From Phocaeicola vulgatus ATCC 8482 (GTDB taxonomy: Bacteria; Bacteroidota; Bacteroidia; Bacteroidales; Bacteroidaceae): a stretch of 64,000 nt of DNA. Below the pieces are notes generated by a model. The model searched no databases, was not told where the DNA came from, and saw nothing but the letters and a program-made list of their open reading frames with translations. A program made the position numbers and the translations under genes. Below, piece after piece: positions 46,303 to 54,845 of the stretch. The first letter of the stretch is position 1. Every line of letters begins with the position of its first letter. The stretch covers positions 3,782,001 to 3,846,000 of the forward strand of contig NC_009614.1 in assembly GCF_000012825.1 (NCBI RefSeq), read 5' to 3'.

Positions 46303-47151
46303 TTAATGTATCATATATTTTTCTACCGATGTGTAGGGCAAAGAAAGGGTGATGACTCCTACAGCATAGGGAGCGATATCATATTTGTTATACAGGAAAG
46401 ATACTTTTTCCTTTTCTAACAAGAAATTGTCGGGTACGTACATATTGGTAGAATTCAAGATGCCTGCATTCTGAAGTCCTTCCAGTGAGGTGATGGAGCT
46501 GTCTTCCAGACGGGTAGCCATCTCTGTTATCAGTTCTTCCAGCAACATGTCGCTCATCGGTTTTTCCGATCCTGCCATAAATACATCTTTCAAAGCAAGC
46601 AGTTTGCCGGTATTCTTTTCGAAGTTCATCCATTTGTTCCATGAGTTGGGATGTGCCCCGCCTGTATATTCAAAAGTTTCTGCAATGAAATTCAGAATAC
46701 CTTCTTTGCCTTCGCTGAAATGGGTGGTCAGTCCGTATTCATAATTGTACCATGTGGGAAGTTCGTCTTTGGGAGTTCCATTTTTTATATCTTCCTGATA
46801 GAACTCGTTCACATCTTTGCGGTAGTTGTTAATGTAGGTATTTTTAAAAGAATCTACAGCAACTTCCGGATTCATCCGGATATATTCTTTTCCCAAAACG
46901 TGGGCTTGTATGGTACGGTTGATGCGTTGTGCTATGCTATCCGCAGCATCAGATTCTGCTAAATAACTATAATCAATAGTAATCTTACAGGCGGGAGAGA
47001 CTGTGTCATCTTGTAAATGGGCTTGTTCTTCCACCTTTACAGTCTTTACAGTTTCACTATCAATTTGTTTTTGTCCGTTACATCCCGATAATAAAAAGCA
47101 GGATACAAGGCAAGTTGCCATAACAGACAATACGAGATTTCTTTTTTTCAT
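46303..47151 (-). CDS. DUF4163/DUF3298 (RsiV-like) lipoprotein
   Basis: Predicted lipoprotein of 282 residues with lipobox LLSGC at residues 20-24. The body has a DUF4163-like N-terminal half (about 45-150) and a DUF3298-like C-terminal half (about 165-280: GGAHPNSWNKWMNFEKNTGK, then YDIAPYAVGVITLSLPY). This pair of domains is the sensor part of the Bacillus anti-sigma factor RsiV, but here there is no anti-sigma segment. It is the first gene of the operon with rsmG, the MBL hydrolase and gcvP. Its function is unknown, and lysozyme or carbohydrate binding is speculative. Confidence 0.8.
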   Translation of the reverse strand: MKKRNLVLSVMATCLVSCFLLSGCNGQKQIDSETVKTVKVEEQAHLQDDTVSPACKITIDYSYLAESDAADSIAQRINRTIQAHVLGKEYIRMNPEVAVDSFKNTYINNYRKDVNEFYQEDIKNGTPKDELPTWYNYEYGLTTHFSEGKEGILNFIAETFEYTGGAHPNSWNKWMNFEKNTGKLLALKDVFMAGSEKPMSDMLLEELITEMATRLEDSSITSLEGLQNAGILNSTNMYVPDNFLLEKEKVSFLYNKYDIAPYAVGVITLSLPYTSVEKYMIH

Positions 47152-47196
47152 AACTTTTTGTTTATTTGCATGGATTACTTATCCTAACTTTCTCCA

Positions 47197-47204
47197 CAAA
47201 TATA
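47197..47204 (-). promoter_or_regulatory. Promoter -7 box of the lipoprotein-rsmG-MBL-gcvP operon
   Basis: CAAATATA reads TATATTTG on the minus strand, an exact match, 45 bases before the first start codon. Confidence 0.6.
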
Positions 47205-47282
47205 GAATAACTTCGTGAAATGTCCATCTAAAAAGCGAAAATATATTTATCTGTTTGCAACAAGATTGCATGAACTTTTTGC

Positions 47283-47290
47283 TAAATTTG
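47283..47290 (+). promoter_or_regulatory. Promoter -7 box TAAATTTG of the copper ATPase gene
   Basis: Exact TANNTTTG match 33 bases before the start codon. No convincing CopY/CueR-type inverted repeat was seen around it. Confidence 0.55.
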
Positions 47291-47323
47291 TCCGTTGATA
47301 AGCTATAATAAATAAGTAAAGAA

Positions 47324-49543
47324 ATGAATATGAGCGATATGACAAAAAAACTATATCCCGTTACGGGAATGCATTGTGCGGCATGTGCCGGCAACGTGGA
47401 GAAGATTGTAAGGAAGCAAGAAGGCGTGGAAAATGCATCGGTCAATTTGGCGGCGGCTACTTTGGCGGTGACTTATAATCCGGATATTGTGTCTCCGCAA
47501 CAACTGAAAGAGGCTGTGATGAAAATAGGTTTTGATTTGATAATAGATGAGGATAACTCTGTGCAGGAGCAGGAGGAAGCAGAGCAATCTTATTACGGAC
47601 AGTTGAAGCGGAAGACTATCGTTGCTTGGATTTTTGCTTTACCGGTAGCTGTTTTGGGGATGTTTCTGATGAATGTTCCGGGAGTAAACTGGTGGATGCT
47701 GTTGCTTTCACTTCCTGTTATTTTATATTCGGGGCGTTCTTTCTATATGAATGCCTGGAAACAGACGCTTCAGCGTACCAGTAATATGGATACGTTGGTG
47801 GCACTTAGCACCTCCATCGCATTTTTGTTCAGTTTGTTTAATACGTTCTATCCCGAATTTTGGTACAGCCGCGGATTGGAACCTCATGTATATTATGAAG
47901 CTGCCACTGTTATAATAGCTTTCGTATTGGTTGGCAAGCTGATGGAAGAGAAAGCAAAAGGAAAAACTTCCACAGCTATTCGTAAACTGATGGGATTACA
48001 GCCTCGGACGGCCCGTGTGGTGAAAGACGGCAGGGAAGAGGATATCTTGATAGCCGAACTTCAGGTTGGCGATAAGGTGAGCGTCCGTCCCGGTGAGCAA
48101 ATTCCGGTGGATGGAGTCATTGTCGGAGGAAACACCTTTATAGATGAGAGCATGATAAGCGGTGAACCTATTCCTGTAGAGAAAAAACAGGGTGATAAGG
48201 TGCTGGCCGGCACTATCAATCAGAACGGTGCATTTACTATGACTGCTCAAAAGGTGGGGAAAAATACGGTGTTGGCACAGATTATCCGCATGGTGCAGGA
48301 AGCACAGGGGTCTAAAGCTCCGGTCCAGCGTATTGTGGATAAAGTGACGGCGGTTTTTGTTCCTGTTGTCCTTGCTGTGGCTGTTTTTACTTTCCTTGTT
48401 TGGATAGTGGCAGGTGGAGCGGATGACTTTTCTTATGCCATGCTTTCAGCAGTGTCTGTTTTGGTTATTGCCTGTCCGTGTGCTTTGGGACTTGCTACTC
48501 CCACTGCTTTGATGGTAGGAATTGGTAAAGGGGCCGAATCACATATTTTGATAAAGGATGCGGTAGCCTTGGAGCAGATGCGGAAAGTGGATACAGTGGT
48601 ACTTGATAAAACGGGTACTGTAACTGAGGGGCGCCCTGTGGTGACCGGATGGTTGCATGATGCCGGATGGCAGAACGAGCATAAGGGAATTCTGTATGCT
48701 GCTGAATTGAAATCGGAACATCCGTTGGCTTTGGCTATTGTCGAGGCTTTGAAAAAGGAAGGTGAGAAGCCGGCGCTCATTGATTCTTTTGAGAGTCGGA
48801 CAGGACGGGGGATTGTGGTGACCCGTGGAAATAAAACTTTTTGGGCAGGAAGCCATCGGTTACTGAAAGATTTTGGAGCGGGAATTTCCGACTTGTTGAA
48901 AGGGATGGTGGAGGATTATGAGAAGAGTGGCAAGAGTCTGGTTTATTTTGGCGAGGGAAATACATTGCTGGCGGTTATAGCCATTAGTGACAAAATAAAA
49001 GATACTTCCAGACAAGCGGTCAAACAATTGAAGGAGAGTGGAAAGTACATTGTATTGTTGACTGGTGACGGTCATCTTACTGCACAGAATGTGGCCGGAG
49101 AAATTGATGCGAATCGTTTTATTTCGGATGCTTTGCCGGTCGATAAGGAGAATGTTATTAAAGAATTACAAGCTGAAGGAAGAGTCGTAGCTATGGTAGG
49201 TGACGGCATTAATGACTCACAGGCGTTGGCACGTGCCGATGTAAGTATTGCAATGGGTAAAGGTACGGATATTGCCATGGATGTAGCGATGGTTACGTTA
49301 ATGACTTCGGATTTGTTGTTGTTACCCAAAGCTTTTAAACTTTCCCATAAAACTGTACGTTTGATCCATCAGAATCTTTTCTGGGCGTTTATCTATAATT
49401 TGATAGGCATTCCGGTGGCGGCAGGTATTCTGTTCCCATTGTATGGTATCTTGCTTAACCCGATGATTGCCAGTGCTGCCATGGCATGTAGTTCTGTCAG
49501 TGTAGTGTTGAACAGCTTGAGCCTGAATTGGAGAAAGTTGTGA
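47324..49543 (+). CDS. copA: Copper-transporting P1B-type ATPase
   Basis: Inner-membrane heavy-metal export ATPase of 739 residues. One N-terminal metal-binding domain (about 9-75) has the GMHCAACAGNV site. The membrane metal site is CPCALGLATPT, the phosphorylated aspartate lies in DKTGTVTEGRP, and the hinge is GDGINDSQALARADVS. This CPC plus single CxxC-domain combination is typical of Cu(I) exporters. The start ATG at 47324 is retained, though an in-frame ATG three codons later (47333) is possible. It is a monocistronic gene with its own promoter and terminator. Confidence 0.94.
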   Translation: MNMSDMTKKLYPVTGMHCAACAGNVEKIVRKQEGVENASVNLAAATLAVTYNPDIVSPQQLKEAVMKIGFDLIIDEDNSVQEQEEAEQSYYGQLKRKTIVAWIFALPVAVLGMFLMNVPGVNWWMLLLSLPVILYSGRSFYMNAWKQTLQRTSNMDTLVALSTSIAFLFSLFNTFYPEFWYSRGLEPHVYYEAATVIIAFVLVGKLMEEKAKGKTSTAIRKLMGLQPRTARVVKDGREEDILIAELQVGDKVSVRPGEQIPVDGVIVGGNTFIDESMISGEPIPVEKKQGDKVLAGTINQNGAFTMTAQKVGKNTVLAQIIRMVQEAQGSKAPVQRIVDKVTAVFVPVVLAVAVFTFLVWIVAGGADDFSYAMLSAVSVLVIACPCALGLATPTALMVGIGKGAESHILIKDAVALEQMRKVDTVVLDKTGTVTEGRPVVTGWLHDAGWQNEHKGILYAAELKSEHPLALAIVEALKKEGEKPALIDSFESRTGRGIVVTRGNKTFWAGSHRLLKDFGAGISDLLKGMVEDYEKSGKSLVYFGEGNTLLAVIAISDKIKDTSRQAVKQLKESGKYIVLLTGDGHLTAQNVAGEIDANRFISDALPVDKENVIKELQAEGRVVAMVGDGINDSQALARADVSIAMGKGTDIAMDVAMVTLMTSDLLLLPKAFKLSHKTVRLIHQNLFWAFIYNLIGIPVAAGILFPLYGILLNPMIASAAMACSSVSVVLNSLSLNWRKL

Positions 49544-49562
49544 TTGAATTAAAAATAAATAA

Positions 49563-49604
49563 AAAAGCAGCCGTGCATAGATTTTGTTTTGCATGGCTGC
49601 TTTT
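49563..49604. terminator. Bidirectional terminator after copA
   Basis: A 15-bp stem with one wobble (49563-49577 with 49590-49604) has T-rich sequence on the plus side and A-rich sequence before it. It can end both copA and the convergent 49631-50179 gene. Confidence 0.9.
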
Positions 49605-49630
49605 CATTTTTCTATCTTTTAGTTTATAAT

Positions 49631-50179
49631 TCAAAAAGGATTGTTTCTTCCTCTTTGTACTTCTATTCGTATTCCGAAGTTCCCATTCTCCGATTTCATT
49701 TCGAAAGCTCCGTTGAAATTATTTCTTTCCCAAGGCAATGCGCTTGGATTCCGTACTTTGTTCCCGTCGGCATCATATTCACCGTATGTGGTGATGTGTA
49801 ATCCGTTTTTCAATTTAAAGGTTGCACTTTGTAAGGTGGGAGGCATTGATATTGTTCCGAATCCATAGATTCCCATTCCCGGATACATGGGGGTAAATAC
49901 ATGGTTGTAAGACCCTCTGTCATAAATGATATTCATATTGGGACGGAATATTTCATTGTAATTCGCAATCGCATTATTGTTGTAAGGCTGATAATAAAGT
50001 TGCGGGGCTATCAGAGGGGGAGGGGCCATAATCATGGAACCCATATCCAGCATAAATCCGTTAAAATTCTTGTAACCATCCAATGAAATGGGCGGAATAC
50101 TATCTGTTACCACTTCGGACTGCGCAAAGGTAGTAGCGGCAATCAGAAACATAGAAATGGATAGAACCAGCTTTTTCAT
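49631..50179 (-). CDS. Secreted protein of unknown function
   Basis: Exported protein of 182 residues with a clear signal peptide (MKKLVLSISMFLIAATTFAQ). The mature part is rich in Pro, Tyr, Asn and Met (MAPPPLIAPQLYYQPYNNN), then has beta-rich sequence with a GFGTISMPPTLQSATFKLKNG stretch split across predicted strands, and ends GIRIEVQRGRNNPF. No family is recognised. Its start overlaps the stop of the HD-domain gene (ATGA), so the two are co-translated. Confidence 0.8.
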   Translation of the reverse strand: MKKLVLSISMFLIAATTFAQSEVVTDSIPPISLDGYKNFNGFMLDMGSMIMAPPPLIAPQLYYQPYNNNAIANYNEIFRPNMNIIYDRGSYNHVFTPMYPGMGIYGFGTISMPPTLQSATFKLKNGLHITTYGEYDADGNKVRNPSALPWERNNFNGAFEMKSENGNFGIRIEVQRGRNNPF

Positions 50180-50877
50180 ATACTGTTATTTTTTTTGTTC
50201 CGGACAAATATAGGGATATTTTCTAAATTCTGTATCGTTTCTGTTTCCTGTGAATAGATCTTTTCAAATACTTTATGAAGTTCTTCCTCATCGGCTATCA
50301 GTTGCCTCAACTCCTGCAGATGTGCAGCATTGGCTGATTGAGGTATCCATAATCTTAAATAACCACCTTCAGCATATTTTTCTTTCAAATGTGTCAGAAA
50401 ACGTATGTATTGTTTTTCTTTGTCCAGTTCGGGATAGTTGGAAAGACCATATTGTACCGTCCGTCTCAAGGTGATGTCCGGATCAATAATGCGGTCGGCC
50501 TCCGCTACAATTTTGCCATAAATGCTACGGGGAACATGCTTGTTGGATGCACGGTGATCTTCTACAGCCTCTTTCATAATCAAAATATGCTCTTCAGGGA
50601 ACCATTGCCTTAACTTCTGGTCTGCCCATAGTATTTTTCCTGAAATGAGATGGTGGAACTCCCGTCCCTCACAGAGTCCCAGGTCATGGTAAGAGGCAAT
50701 AACATACACCATCATGCGGCTCACATCATAATATTGAGACAAATTGAGGCTTTCTGCTATAACTTTCAATACATGATCTACACGATGTGCTTTGTCAAAA
50801 CCAGCGTATCGTGGGATAATTTCACTTGCGATATAGTCGCGGAATTCTATTGGAAAATCATTGATGTACGGCAACAT
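50176..50877 (-). CDS. HD-domain phosphohydrolase-like protein
   Basis: Cytosolic protein of 233 residues. HD-superfamily metal ligands are visible: H in HRVDHVLKVI, HD in ASYHDLGLCEG, H in HHLISGKIL, and D in IVAEADRIID. This matches the HD fold found in nucleotide phosphohydrolases and phosphodiesterases. The substrate is unknown. It is the first gene of a two-gene operon with the secreted protein, and its promoter lies back-to-back with that of the LipB fusion. Confidence 0.82.
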   Translation of the reverse strand: MLPYINDFPIEFRDYIASEIIPRYAGFDKAHRVDHVLKVIAESLNLSQYYDVSRMMVYVIASYHDLGLCEGREFHHLISGKILWADQKLRQWFPEEHILIMKEAVEDHRASNKHVPRSIYGKIVAEADRIIDPDITLRRTVQYGLSNYPELDKEKQYIRFLTHLKEKYAEGGYLRLWIPQSANAAHLQELRQLIADEEELHKVFEKIYSQETETIQNLENIPIFVRNKKNNSI

Positions 50878-50900
50878 ATTCTTTCTTTTGATTGGGGTTG

Positions 50901-50928
50901 CAAATATACAATAATTATCCCACCTTTG
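50901..50928. promoter_or_regulatory. Back-to-back promoters of the HD gene and the acetyltransferase-lipB gene
   Basis: CAAATATA at 50901-50908 is an exact minus-strand -7 box (TATATTTG). CACCTTTG at 50921-50928 is a plus-strand box missing only the first base of TANNTTTG. They are 12 bases apart, almost the same spacing as at 36747-36773. Confidence 0.5.
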
Positions 50929-50942
50929 CAGAAAAAAGTAAT

Positions 50943-52031
50943 ATGTATCAAATAATTCAACCTACGCCCGATGACTTTGATGAATTGACCTGTTTATGGG
51001 AAGCTTCGGTGCGTGCTACTTATCATTTCATACCTGAAGCATATATTCAGAAGTTAAAGCCACTGGTATGGAGTGTTTATCTTCATAGTATGCCGCTTTA
51101 CATGATTCGTGACAATGCTGGTATAGAAGGATTCATGGGTATTAATGGGACTATGCTTGAAATGCTTTTTGTTCATCCGCGTGCCATAGGTACGGGAATA
51201 GGGAAACAATTGATGCGTTATGCTTTGGAGCATTGCCATGTACGTTATGTCGATGTAAACGAACAAAATAAGAAAGCGTCCGGCTTTTATGGCCATTTTG
51301 GATTTCGGGTTATTGGCAGGGATGCAAAAGACGCATCGGGCGAACCCTATCCTATTTTACATTTAAAACTGGGAGGTATCATGAAAATTGAAAATTGGGG
51401 ATTAGTTCCCTATTCTGAGGCTTGGAAACGGCAGACGGAGTTGTTTAATGCCGTGGTGGAAGCTAAACAAGTGGGAAAAACGTATGAGAATAGAATTATT
51501 TTTGTAGAACATCCGCATGTCTATACATTAGGCAAGAGTGGAAAGGAAACGAATATGCTGCTGGGGGAGGCACAATTGAAGATGATTGGTGCCACCCTTT
51601 ATCATATTGATCGAGGAGGGGATATTACTTATCATGGTCCCGGACAATTGGTTTGTTATCCTATCTTGAATTTGGAGGATTATCATTTGGGGTTGAAGGA
51701 ATATATTCATGTGTTGGAAGAAGCGGTGATCAGGGTCTGCGCATCTTATGGCATTGAAGCCGGGCGAGTGAAGGGAGCGACCGGAGTATGGCTGGCCGCG
51801 GGAACTCCGCAGGAACGGAAAATTTGTGCAATAGGAGTGAGAAGCAGTCATTTTGTGACAATGCATGGATTGGCGCTGAATGTAAATACGGATTTGCGCT
51901 ATTTCAGTTATATCCATCCTTGCGGATTCATGGATAAAGGGGTTACTTCATTACAGAAAGAATTGGGGTGCGAAGTGCCTATGGAAGAAGTGGCAGGACG
52001 TTTGCAGAACGAATTATCTGAACTTTTGTAG
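50943..52031 (+). CDS. lipB: GNAT acetyltransferase fused in frame to octanoyl transferase LipB
   Basis: One uninterrupted frame of 362 residues carries two enzymes. Residues 1-143 are a GNAT acetyltransferase with the acetyl-CoA loop HPRAIGTGIGKQLM and the segment NEQNKKASGFYGHFGF. Residues 147-362 are a complete LipB, which transfers octanoyl groups from acyl carrier protein to lipoyl domains. The LipB parts are RGGDITYHGPGQLVCYPI, the catalytic lysine in ERKICAIGVR and the catalytic cysteine in IHPCGFMDKG. The LipB portion alone is 216 residues, the normal LipB length, and begins with ATG at 51381 preceded by a GGGAGGT ribosome-binding site. Both a fusion and a separate LipB may therefore be made. 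The ATG at 50943 is chosen over an upstream TTG at 50892 that lies before the promoter. Confidence 0.9.
   Translation: MYQIIQPTPDDFDELTCLWEASVRATYHFIPEAYIQKLKPLVWSVYLHSMPLYMIRDNAGIEGFMGINGTMLEMLFVHPRAIGTGIGKQLMRYALEHCHVRYVDVNEQNKKASGFYGHFGFRVIGRDAKDASGEPYPILHLKLGGIMKIENWGLVPYSEAWKRQTELFNAVVEAKQVGKTYENRIIFVEHPHVYTLGKSGKETNMLLGEAQLKMIGATLYHIDRGGDITYHGPGQLVCYPILNLEDYHLGLKEYIHVLEEAVIRVCASYGIEAGRVKGATGVWLAAGTPQERKICAIGVRSSHFVTMHGLALNVNTDLRYFSYIHPCGFMDKGVTSLQKELGCEVPMEEVAGRLQNELSELL
51371..51383 (+). promoter_or_regulatory. Internal Shine-Dalgarno and start codon for stand-alone LipB
   Basis: GGGAGGT at 51371-51377 precedes the internal ATG (51381-51383) by three bases. Such a strong ribosome-binding site is rare in this window, where most genes show none, and it encodes the Gly-Gly linker between the two domains of the fused frame. 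Confidence 0.55.
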
Positions 52032-52106
52032 TTATACCGTATGTGTGGCTTTATACATACGGGGCGGAGGGATTAAAAATCCGATTGTGTTATCATGTTG
52101 TCAACT

Positions 52107-52175
52107 GTAGGGGCAGGGTTTGCCTGCCCAAATGCATAAGCAAACCATTTTTGGGCGAGCGAACCTTGCCCCTAC
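52107..52175. repeat. REP-like 26-bp inverted repeat
   Basis: The arm 52107-52132 (beginning GTAGGGGCAGGGTTTGCC) is complementary to 52150-52175 with four differences in 26 bases, most of them wobbles, around a 17-base loop. It lies between the convergent lipB and acyl-CoA synthetase genes. The GTAGGGGC...GCCCCTAC ends resemble a dispersed palindromic repeat or small non-autonomous mobile element. It could also stabilise or end transcripts. Confidence 0.75.
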
Positions 52176-52240
52176 TGGCAAAATGATACGCCATTTTACT
52201 TTTGATACATCTTCATATTATGAAGAGAGCTTTTTTTGAT

Positions 52241-53905
52241 TTATTCTTTTATATCTTGGTACAAGAAGCGCTTGATACTTTTCTTGGCTGTTTTTTCAAA
52301 TTCCTCAGGATATAGCTTGAAGCGGGCTATTTGGGAAAATGCCGGTAATTGTTTGTTCAGTTCAAGGCGGTTTTCTTCCATTACCCGTACAAGGTCTGAT
52401 TGGCTCAAGCCGTGAGCAAAAGCATCATCGGAATCCGGATAGATTAGGCCCACCAGTTTGTCTTGTTGCAGAATAATCAGTGACTCTGACACGTATGGCA
52501 TATTGTTTAGCTTGGACTCTATTTCTTCCGGATAAATGTTTTGTCCGGAAGAAGTGAGTAACAGGTTTTTGCAACGTCCTTTGATAAAAACATTTCCGTC
52601 TTCGTCTATTGTCGCCATATCGCCTGTATGCAACCATCCTTCAGTATCAATGACTTGCCGTGTCGCTTCCTCGTTCTTATAATAGCCCAACATCAGGTTG
52701 GCTCCACGGCATACCAGTTCACCCGCAATGGCTGATGGGTTAGGAGACAGTACTTTGGCTTCCATACGTGCGGCAACTTTTCCGCAAGATGCCAGTTTCA
52801 GTTCTGTCCAATGACTATGGCAGATGATGGGACCACATTCAGTCATTCCGTATGCAATGGTGTATGGGAAATCTATCATTTTTAGAAAGGCTTCCACTTC
52901 GGCATTGAAAGGAGCCCCTCCGATGATGATTTCGATGAAATTTCCGCCGAAAACTTCCATCGCCTTCTGCTTGATAAGTTCTTTTATCTTATCGCTGATG
53001 ATGGGAACATGTAATAGCAGTTTACCTAATTTGTTGTCTACCTTGGGAAGAATATTTTTCTTGAATATTTTTTCCACAATCAGTGGCACGCAGGCTATGA
53101 CGCGCGGGCGGATTTCCGCAAATGATTCGGCTATGATTTTGGGCGATGGCATGCGGGTAAGAAACCATAGATGGGCGCCTGCTGTGAAACCGTAAAGAAA
53201 ATCGAAAGTCATGCCGAATACGTGTCCCAAAGGTAACATGGATACGACGCTGTCACCTGCTTTCAGACCTATTTTTTCTTTACAGTAGAGCACGTTGGAG
53301 AGTATGCTACGATAAGGCAGCATTACGCCTTTGGAATATCCGGTAGTACCTGAAGTGTAATTAATGATGGCCAGGTCTTCTGATTTTTCTTTTTCATAAG
53401 AAATATCATCGGGACGAAATCTGCAAGGGAATTTGTGCCCGAATATCTCATTCAGATGGTCGCGGGCATAAGCCAGTTTTTCCGAACGGGATACGGGTAC
53501 ACCGAAATCTTTCAATTCTATGATACCTTCCAAATGAGGCATGGCTGCTTCATTCAAGTTCTCCCATATCTGATCGCCTACGAACAACAGGCGGGCTTCA
53601 GAGTGGTTTACAATATTGTGTACCTGATCGGCTTTGAATTCATGTAGGATAGGTACTACTACGGCACCATAGGTGATGACGGCAAGGTAAGTTACTGTCC
53701 AATGAGCGCTATTACGCCCGCAGATGGCTATTTTATCTCCCTTCTCAATGCCGGCATTTTCCAGCAAGATATGTATTTTCTCTATTTTACGGGCCACATC
53801 TCTGTATTGTAATGTGATGCCTTTATAGTCTGTAAGAGCGTTTAAATACCAATTTGTTTTTATACTTTGCTCGATAAGAGCAATAAAACTCTGTTCTAGT
53901 TCCAT
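52241..53905 (-). CDS. AMP-forming long-chain acyl-CoA synthetase
   Basis: Adenylate-forming ligase of 554 residues. The AMP-binding signature INYTSGTTGYSKGVMLPYRS, the segment AYGMTECGP, and GWLHTGDMATIDEDGNVFIKG split over the hinge are visible, and the C-terminal lid contains a lysine in KTAKKSIKRF near the end. This activates fatty acids to acyl-CoA. The N-terminal region is shorter than that of FadD-type enzymes, and chain-length preference is unknown. It is monocistronic, with an exact -7 box at 53940-53947. Confidence 0.9.
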   Translation of the reverse strand: MELEQSFIALIEQSIKTNWYLNALTDYKGITLQYRDVARKIEKIHILLENAGIEKGDKIAICGRNSAHWTVTYLAVITYGAVVVPILHEFKADQVHNIVNHSEARLLFVGDQIWENLNEAAMPHLEGIIELKDFGVPVSRSEKLAYARDHLNEIFGHKFPCRFRPDDISYEKEKSEDLAIINYTSGTTGYSKGVMLPYRSILSNVLYCKEKIGLKAGDSVVSMLPLGHVFGMTFDFLYGFTAGAHLWFLTRMPSPKIIAESFAEIRPRVIACVPLIVEKIFKKNILPKVDNKLGKLLLHVPIISDKIKELIKQKAMEVFGGNFIEIIIGGAPFNAEVEAFLKMIDFPYTIAYGMTECGPIICHSHWTELKLASCGKVAARMEAKVLSPNPSAIAGELVCRGANLMLGYYKNEEATRQVIDTEGWLHTGDMATIDEDGNVFIKGRCKNLLLTSSGQNIYPEEIESKLNNMPYVSESLIILQQDKLVGLIYPDSDDAFAHGLSQSDLVRVMEENRLELNKQLPAFSQIARFKLYPEEFEKTAKKSIKRFLYQDIKE

Positions 53906-53939
53906 GATAACTTTTGCACATTTATAGGCTGAGTGTGCG

Positions 53940-53947
53940 CAAAAGTA
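53940..53947 (-). promoter_or_regulatory. Promoter -7 box of the acyl-CoA synthetase gene
   Basis: CAAAAGTA reads TACTTTTG on the minus strand, an exact match, 34 bases before the start codon. Confidence 0.6.
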
Positions 53948-54116
53948 GTAAAATGAGGTAAGGGGGATGGGAAATGAAACAGTTTTTTACATTAATTTAA
54001 CGCCCTGAAAATGTAGATTCTTTTATTATTTTACTTTAAAATGCTAGTTTATAATCGTTTGCCAATTGTTGATGTGTCCCTTTTCCGGAAATGTTATTTG
54101 TTCAGTCATAATAGTA

Positions 54117-54599
54117 TTAGAATTCAAAGATTCCGGGGGATAATGTAGGATTGATATAACTGACGTCACGTGTTTGCAATAGCCTGCCATTCAGTGTGTA
54201 GAATAATTGTTTGGTGGCCGACGAATTGTTTAGGTTAACAGTAATTACGTACAGAGTGGTTCGTTTAGGAAATTCTATGAGATTTACATTGGTGGCAGTC
54301 CACATGGCGTATGGACTCAATGTAAAATCATTATATACGTTAGGTGTCAGTTGATCTGTAGTTTGTAAATCGGTATTAGTCATTACCCATTGGGCATTAC
54401 CGTTCATCCATACTTCTTTTTCAAAACCATTTTGGGTAAAAGAGGCCACATAATAATTCCCTTGTTGGCTCCAGCTTACGTTCGTGGCATGTGGATATAT
54501 CTTTTTCAGTGCTATATGAAATGTAGTGGGAGAGGTAGCAGACAAGGTGGTGATCAGTACCCATAATATTACACATATAGAATAACATCTCTTCTTCAT
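54117..54599 (-). CDS. Exported PepSY-like protein
   Basis: Protein of 160 residues. The ATG at 54599 gives the export signal MKKRCYSICVILWVLITTLS. Upstream in-frame starts would add a polar, unlikely N-terminus. After the signal comes one PepSY-like unit (FHIALKKIYPHATNVSWSQQ, then strands with NYYVASFTQNGFEKEVWMN), comparable with the DUF2874 protein at 2459-2896, followed by a beta-rich C-terminus. Function is unknown. No strong terminator or exact promoter box was seen next to it. Confidence 0.72.
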   Translation of the reverse strand: MKKRCYSICVILWVLITTLSATSPTTFHIALKKIYPHATNVSWSQQGNYYVASFTQNGFEKEVWMNGNAQWVMTNTDLQTTDQLTPNVYNDFTLSPYAMWTATNVNLIEFPKRTTLYVITVNLNNSSATKQLFYTLNGRLLQTRDVSYINPTLSPGIFEF

Positions 54600-54789
54600 G
54601 GTATTTAAATGTTTTGATGAGGTTGATAAAACAGCTTGGCTATACTTTTTGTTCGCCGGTATAAAACCTGATTTTGTGGATTTTTTCCACACTTTTGTGG
54701 CGTTGTCAACAGGAATCTACACTCCTGAAATGAAAAAGCGTATATGTATGTGGTTGATTTTTAGTTAGATATTAAAATGAGCAGATTTG

Positions 54790-54805
54790 TGGCACGCTTC
54801 TTGTT
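54790..54805 (+). promoter_or_regulatory. Possible sigma-54-type promoter
   Basis: TGGCACG-N4-TTGTT at 54790-54805 fits the -24/-12 consensus TGGCACG-N4-TTGCW at every position except the C of the -12 GC. The start codon of the next gene lies 40 bases downstream. A competing housekeeping-type box CAGATTTG overlaps just upstream (54782-54789). Confidence 0.35.
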
Positions 54806-54845
54806 TTATTGTTGTCGGTAAAAATGAATAAAAAATAAAGTAATT

